64,000 nt of DNA from Clostridium sp. (GTDB lineage Bacteria; Bacillota; Clostridia; Clostridiales; Clostridiaceae). Below are positions 59,542-64,000 of the stretch, piece after piece; position 1 is the stretch's first letter; each line of letters begins with the position of its first letter. Below the pieces are notes generated by a model. It searched no databases and had not been told where the DNA came from. It saw only the letters and a program-made list of their open reading frames with translations. Position numbers and translations under genes: made by a program. The stretch is taken from contig JARKVD010000021.1 of assembly GCA_029851835.1 (NCBI GenBank), positions 1 to 64,000 of the forward strand, in the 5' to 3' direction.

Positions 59542-61287
59542 GTGAAAAAAATTTTTAGTTACACAAAACAGCACAAATTCGTTACCATTATGGGAGCAAT
59601 TTCAATGCTTTTATGTGTTTCAGCAGACCTAGTTGTTCCGTATATTACGGAAATATTTATCGACGATGTATTAACAGCTGGTAAGTATGAAATCTTAACC
59701 ACAATTATTTGGGTTGTAGTTGGACTTACTGCCACAAAGTTTGCATTTGGATTTTTAAGAGAGTTTTTATTTGACTATTTAGGGATTACAATCTCTAGAA
59801 AGATTAAGGAGGAATTATTCAATCATATTGAAGGTTTATCTTTTTCATATTTTGATAAAGTAAACACTGGAGAATTAATGTCAAGGGTAGGTGAAGATGC
59901 TGATAATATTCTAGAAATCATGGGTTTTGGACTTAGACTTACCATTGAGGACGGAATCTATTTCATAATGGCAGCAGTGCTTTTATTTAGAATCAGTGTA
60001 CCACTTACTTTAGTAGCATTAGCTACAATGCCAATCATTGCAATTTTAGCGCTAAAGTCAGAGAAGCAACTAAATGATGTTTATGAGAGAATCAGTGATC
60101 ATATTGCGGAGCTTAACACAACAGCTCAAGAAAATATTGCAGGAGTTAAGCTTGTAAAAGCTTTTGGAAGAGAGAAGCATGAGATATTAAAGTTCCTACG
60201 ATATAACTCAAAGAACTATGATTTACAGATGGAGCACAACAAAATATGGGTTAAATTCTTCCCATTAGAAGAGTTCTTAACCAACTTATCAACAGTACTT
60301 GTTATAAGTATTGGAGGAATTCTTGCCATCTATGATCAAATTACGGTTGGACAATTAGTTGGATTTACAAGCTATCTTTGGATGCTTACTTGGCCAATGA
60401 GAGATTTAGGATGGCTAATAAATCTTCTATCAAGAGGAAAGGCTTCCATTGGAAAAATAAATAAGATATTAGCCATAGAGCCTAAGGTAAATGACTGTGA
60501 AAATCCAGAGGAATTAAAAGAAATTAATGAAGGTATTGTTTTTGAAAATGTATCCTTCAATTATGGAGAAAAGGATGTATTAAAAAATATTAACTTAAAC
60601 ATTCCAGCTGGGTCCACAGTAGCAGTTATGGGAACTACAGGTTCTGGTAAGTCAACTTTAATAAGTCTTTTAGGAAGAAACTATGATGTAACACAAGGTT
60701 CAATAAAGCTAGATGGTAAAGATATTAGAAATCTTAAGTTGAAGTCCTTAAGAGATAATATTGCTTTAATTCCACAGGACTCATTCCTGTTTTCAGACAC
60801 AGTAGAAAGCAACTTGAAGTATGGAAAGCTTGATGCTTCTATGGATGAGATGGAAAAAGTAGTAGAACTTGCTTGTGCAAAGGAATTTGTGGATGAACTT
60901 GAGAAGGGCTATGATACCTTAATTGGAGAAAGAGGTGTTGGTTTATCTGGTGGTCAGAAGCAAAGATTATGTATAGCAAGAGCTCTTTTAAGAGATTCAA
61001 AGATATTAATCTTAGATGACTCTACGTCAGCTTTAGATATGGATACTGAATATCAGCTATTGAAGAATTTATATGAAGAGGAAGATAAGAAAACAACCTT
61101 TATCATAGCTCACAGAATTTCAGCAGTAAAGAATGCAGACTTAATTCTTTACATGGAGGATGGAGAAATTGTTGAACAAGGTAATCATCAACAGCTTCTA
61201 GATAAAAGAGGTAAATACTTTGAGATCTATGAAACTCAATTTAAGGATTTCTTAGATTTATCAGATGATAAAGCAGCAAACTTTTAA
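59542..61287 (+). CDS. Heterodimeric ABC exporter, subunit with degenerate ATPase site
   Basis: A type IV half-exporter of about 581 residues: six membrane helices then the ATPase. Walker A GTTGSGKST is near residue 364 and the signature is GLSGGQKQRL, but Walker B reads ILILDDST, with Asp (about 493) where the catalytic Glu is expected. I prefer the GTG at 59542, 7 bp after AGGGAGGG; an ATG at 59500 in frame would add 14 residues. With the next gene it forms an asymmetric BmrC/BmrD or TM287/288-like pump. Its Gly-rich signature would complete the active site of the partner. Confidence 0.9.
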   Translation: MKKIFSYTKQHKFVTIMGAISMLLCVSADLVVPYITEIFIDDVLTAGKYEILTTIIWVVVGLTATKFAFGFLREFLFDYLGITISRKIKEELFNHIEGLSFSYFDKVNTGELMSRVGEDADNILEIMGFGLRLTIEDGIYFIMAAVLLFRISVPLTLVALATMPIIAILALKSEKQLNDVYERISDHIAELNTTAQENIAGVKLVKAFGREKHEILKFLRYNSKNYDLQMEHNKIWVKFFPLEEFLTNLSTVLVISIGGILAIYDQITVGQLVGFTSYLWMLTWPMRDLGWLINLLSRGKASIGKINKILAIEPKVNDCENPEELKEINEGIVFENVSFNYGEKDVLKNINLNIPAGSTVAVMGTTGSGKSTLISLLGRNYDVTQGSIKLDGKDIRNLKLKSLRDNIALIPQDSFLFSDTVESNLKYGKLDASMDEMEKVVELACAKEFVDELEKGYDTLIGERGVGLSGGQKQRLCIARALLRDSKILILDDSTSALDMDTEYQLLKNLYEEEDKKTTFIIAHRISAVKNADLILYMEDGEIVEQGNHQQLLDKRGKYFEIYETQFKDFLDLSDDKAANF

Positions 61288-61296
61288 ATTTTTAAT

Positions 61297-61371
61297 TGAA
61301 ACTCCGCCTCACATGCGTTCGGTGGAGTAAGTTCGCCTTACCAAATGTAAAATTTGGAGGCTCACTTAAGG
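61297..61371 (+). repeat. Dispersed structured repeat, copy R14
   Basis: TTGAAACTCCGCC, GGTGGAGTAAGTTCG, CCAAATgtaAAATTTGG, GCTCACTTAAG. Changes in the first stem are compensated (CTCCGCC, GGTGGAG). It joins the two exporter genes and its end merges with the GGAGGG site of the second. Confidence 0.93.
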
Positions 61372-61381
61372 AGGGAAATTA

Positions 61382-63169
61382 ATGGCAAAGAACACGATAA
61401 ATCAAGATGAAAAAGTTATTGCCCTTAAAGGGAAAGATATTCTTTTCAGGCTTGTTAAATATATGAAACCCTACGGTGCAAAAATAGCAGCAGTTCTGTT
61501 TCTGATGCTGGTAGTTACGGGAGTTGGACTTTTAAGTCCAATGCTTTTAAAAATTGCTATCGATGATTTTATTGGTGCAAAGAATGTTAAGGGGCTTGCT
61601 CTTATTGGAGCAGGGCTTATAGGTTTAAATTTAATCAGTATGTTTGCAAGTAAATATTCAACCTTTAACATGAACAAAATAACCCATAACATTTTAAGAA
61701 CTATAAGACAGGAATTATATGAACACATTCAAAAGCTCTCCTTCTCTTTCTTTGATGAAAGACCAGTAGGGAAGATATTAGCCAGAGTTGTGGGAGATGT
61801 AAACTCTCTATCAGAGCTATTTAATAAATCAGTAACAACAGTAATACCACAGGTTTTAACATTAATATTCGTTACTGTAATAATGTTTTCTATGAATGTG
61901 AAGCTGGCTTTAGTTTCAATGGTAATGCTTCCACCTTTATGTATCGGTTTAGCTGGTATACAAATTATTTCAAGAAAGCGCTGGCAGGTATTTAGACAGA
62001 AGCGTTCTAACTTGAATGGTTTTACACATGAGTCTTTTTCAGGAATGAAGATTATTCAAAACTTTACCTTTGAGAAGGAATCAAGGAAGAGATTTAGAAA
62101 TTCTGTTGGAGAAATGAGATCAGGCTTTATTAACGCCGTTAAGCTAAATGACTGGTTATGGCCAATAGTAGAAGTATCCTTTGGAGCAAGTACCTTAATA
62201 GTATTTTTAGTGGGAGCAAACCTTGCAAAAAGTGGAGAAGTATCAATTGGTACAATTACAGCCTTTATTTCTTACACAAGCATGTTCTGGAGACCAATTT
62301 TAAATATTGCATCTTATTACAACACTTTAATCACAAACTTTGCAGCAGCAGAGAGAATCTTTGAGATTATGGATGTTAAGCCTGGGATTGATGAGCTTGA
62401 AAGTGCAGATGTAATGCCTAAAATTAAAGGTCGCGTTGAATTTGAAAATGTATCCTTTGCCTATGAAAAAGATACACAAGTTCTACGCAATGTAAGCTTT
62501 AAGGTAAAACCAGGAGAAAATATTGCTTTAGTTGGTCCAACAGGAGCTGGTAAGACAACAATTACAAGCTTAATAAGCCGCTTCTATGATACTACTGAAG
62601 GAAGAGTTTTAATTGATGGAAAGGATGTATCAAAGGTAAATCTTAATTCTTTAAGAAGCCAGATGGGGGTAATGCTTCAGGATACCTTCCTATTCTCTGA
62701 TTCAATTAAGGAAAATATAAGATACGGTAGGCTAGATGCTACTGATGAAGAAATCATAGCAGCAGCAAAGGCAGTTAGTGCTCATGACTTTATAGTGAAG
62801 CTAGAAAATGGATATAACACTCAGGTTAATGAAAGAGGTTCAAGACTTTCTGTAGGACAAAGACAGTTAATATCCTTTGCAAGGGCACTTCTTGCTAATC
62901 CAAGGATATTAATCTTAGACGAAGCAACTTCCAATATTGATACAGCTACAGAGATTCTTGTTCAAAAAGGAATCAACAAACTTTTATCAGGAAGAACTTC
63001 CTTTGTTATCGCACACAGACTTTCAACAATACGTGACTGCGATAGAATCATGGTAATTGAGGATGGTGAAATTGTTGAAGCAGGAACCCATGAGGAGTTA
63101 TTAAACTTAAGAGGAGCTTATTACAAGTTGTATATGGCTCAATATAGTTTCCTTCGTGAAGGAGCCTAG
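61382..63169 (+). CDS. Heterodimeric ABC exporter, catalytic subunit
   Basis: A 595-residue half-exporter with six membrane helices and an ATPase: Walker A GPTGAGKTT (about residue 384), Walker B ILILDEATSNIDT with the catalytic Glu514, H-loop in VIAHRLSTIRD. The signature is RLSVGQRQ (about 488-494) rather than LSGGQ. This matches heterodimeric pumps, where one site pairs this signature with the Asp-bearing Walker B of the other subunit and is non-catalytic. Likely substrates are drugs or lipids. AAGGAGGG lies 7 bp before the ATG. Confidence 0.92.
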   Translation: MAKNTINQDEKVIALKGKDILFRLVKYMKPYGAKIAAVLFLMLVVTGVGLLSPMLLKIAIDDFIGAKNVKGLALIGAGLIGLNLISMFASKYSTFNMNKITHNILRTIRQELYEHIQKLSFSFFDERPVGKILARVVGDVNSLSELFNKSVTTVIPQVLTLIFVTVIMFSMNVKLALVSMVMLPPLCIGLAGIQIISRKRWQVFRQKRSNLNGFTHESFSGMKIIQNFTFEKESRKRFRNSVGEMRSGFINAVKLNDWLWPIVEVSFGASTLIVFLVGANLAKSGEVSIGTITAFISYTSMFWRPILNIASYYNTLITNFAAAERIFEIMDVKPGIDELESADVMPKIKGRVEFENVSFAYEKDTQVLRNVSFKVKPGENIALVGPTGAGKTTITSLISRFYDTTEGRVLIDGKDVSKVNLNSLRSQMGVMLQDTFLFSDSIKENIRYGRLDATDEEIIAAAKAVSAHDFIVKLENGYNTQVNERGSRLSVGQRQLISFARALLANPRILILDEATSNIDTATEILVQKGINKLLSGRTSFVIAHRLSTIRDCDRIMVIEDGEIVEAGTHEELLNLRGAYYKLYMAQYSFLREGA

Positions 63170-63280
63170 GATTGAATTAAGAATGCAGAATGAGGGATGC
63201 TTCCCCTCATTGCCATTGGAGAAGCTTTAAATTTTATTTTAGAAGAATAAAAAGGCAAGATAAAGAATTGAGGTAAGTGA

Positions 63281-63901
63281 ATGTTAGATAAAGAGGGATT
63301 TGATATTTGGTCAAAGGATTATGATAAAAGTGTTGAGGCTAGTTCAAGGGAGTATCCTTTTGATGGATATTATGAGGTGCTAAACCACGTTTATAATTCT
63401 ATAGATTGTAAAGCAGGAAGAAGAATTTTAGATGTTGGTTTTGGTACTGGGGTTTTGACTAATAAGCTTTATGAAGAGGGAGCAAGGATATATGGCATGG
63501 ACTTTTCCCAGGGAATGATTGATATTGCTCAGGAAAAAATGCCAGAAGGAACCTTTATACGGTGGGATTTCAATGATGGAGTCCCACCTATGTTAAAAGA
63601 GATAACTTTTGATTATATTATATCTTCTTATGCAATTCATCACTTGAATGATGATAAGAAGGTGGAGTTTATAGAAGAATTAAAGCAATTGCTTAATCCA
63701 GGAGGAAAAATAATAGTTGCAGATGTGGCTTTCGAAAATCAGCAGGACTTGAAGGATTGCAGAGCTTTAAGTGGAGATAGCTGGGATGAGGATGAAGTCT
63801 ATATTGTGGCAGATAAACTTACTAAAATGCTTAGAGATAAAGGGGTTAACTGTTTTTATAAACAAATTTCATCTTGTGCAGGAATTTTAGAAATTATTTA
63901 A
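63281..63901 (+). CDS. Class I SAM-dependent methyltransferase
   Basis: A 206-residue methyltransferase. Motif I RRILDVGFGTGVLTNKL (residues about 47-63) binds S-adenosylmethionine, the acidic end of strand 2 is in IYGMDFSQGMIDIA, FDYIISSYAIHHLNDDKKVEF is motif post-I/II, and LLNPGGKIIVADVAF is motif III. It resembles the YrrT/UbiE-like group. GAGGTAAGTG precedes the ATG. Located 110 bp after the exporter genes; the substrate is unknown, small molecule more likely than protein. Confidence 0.88.
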   Translation: MLDKEGFDIWSKDYDKSVEASSREYPFDGYYEVLNHVYNSIDCKAGRRILDVGFGTGVLTNKLYEEGARIYGMDFSQGMIDIAQEKMPEGTFIRWDFNDGVPPMLKEITFDYIISSYAIHHLNDDKKVEFIEELKQLLNPGGKIIVADVAFENQQDLKDCRALSGDSWDEDEVYIVADKLTKMLRDKGVNCFYKQISSCAGILEII

Positions 63902-64000
63902 AGAAAGTCCATTGTATGAATGGGATAACGATAAGGCATAGGAGCTTGATAAATTATTTCAGGAATAGAGAGGTAGAAGATGTGGAGATTGATTTATTAG
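63902..64000. other. Window end, no gene recognised
   Basis: A short ATG frame at 63980 stops after six codons. No feature supported. Confidence 0.4.

Overview
The window is low-GC DNA from a Firmicute, most likely a Clostridium (Clostridiaceae). Support: strong AGGAGG ribosome binding sites with frequent GTG/TTG starts, canonical sigma-A promoters, a cobalamin riboswitch, a T-box, a sortase-anchored subtilisin and typical clostridial families (TipAS-MerR, DUF5317, YtrA-GntR). The species cannot be fixed from the sequence. No rRNA, tRNA, prophage or CRISPR array was seen.

Layout. 1-1.65 kb: a BlaI repressor with its operator, followed by a decayed BlaR1 sensor (cut by the window edge). 2-5 kb: molybdenum cofactor genes (mogA/moaB-like, moaC, MOSC) and an MFS transporter. 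5.1-5.9 kb: a choline-kinase-like phosphotransferase. 6.2-10.2 kb: late cobalamin assembly (cobU, cobS, a cobU-like paralogue, cbiB, cobD). 10.2-15.4 kb: a B12 riboswitch followed by btuF-btuC-btuD, a DUF71/Dph6-like ATP-PPase and cbiP. 15.5-18.2 kb: a decayed patch with two IS66 remnants around an ABC-ATPase stub and an S41 peptidase. 18.4-21.7 kb: a T-box for cysteine controlling a TcyP-like cystine symporter, then dgt. 21.8-29.7 kb: an EEP-family phosphodiesterase, small membrane proteins, an EreA/TIKI-like lipoprotein, a fused MacB-type ABC protein with its divergent TetR, and an XRE/membrane-protein pair. 30-39.2 kb: topB, a CDF transporter, a dUTPase-like protein, an AI-2E family permease, an HD-GYP protein and DUF5317. 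39.3-45.1 kb: three drug/stress modules (YtrA-type GntR with ABC, XRE with membrane protein, NatAB-like ABC). 45.2-51.8 kb: two MATE pumps (one behind a candidate guanidine-IV leader), a Gfo/Idh/MocA oxidoreductase, and hisS behind a histidine leader-peptide attenuator. 52-57 kb: a 1686-residue LPXTG subtilisin. 57-64 kb: a TipAL-like MerR, a GNAT, a 50-aa orphan, a heterodimeric ABC exporter behind a leader-peptide/terminator module, and a methyltransferase.

Two themes stand out. First, a roughly 75-bp structured repeat occurs at least 14 times, always intergenic or at gene ends. It has two hairpin modules and is mostly flanked by TA. Copies sit inside the cysteine T-box, on both sides of the hisS attenuator, between the exporter's leader and its gene, and at the end of cobU, where a copy encodes the last residues and stop. 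Copies also end next to the Shine-Dalgarno of cobS and of an ABC gene. Second, transcription attenuation is dense: B12 riboswitch, T-box, candidate guanidine-IV leader, and two short leader-peptide ORFs beside intrinsic terminators (hisS with four His codons; ABC exporter with its stop codon in the terminator loop). The leader peptides and the repeat family are the most promising undescribed items. All functional calls are from reading the sequence; no database search was run.
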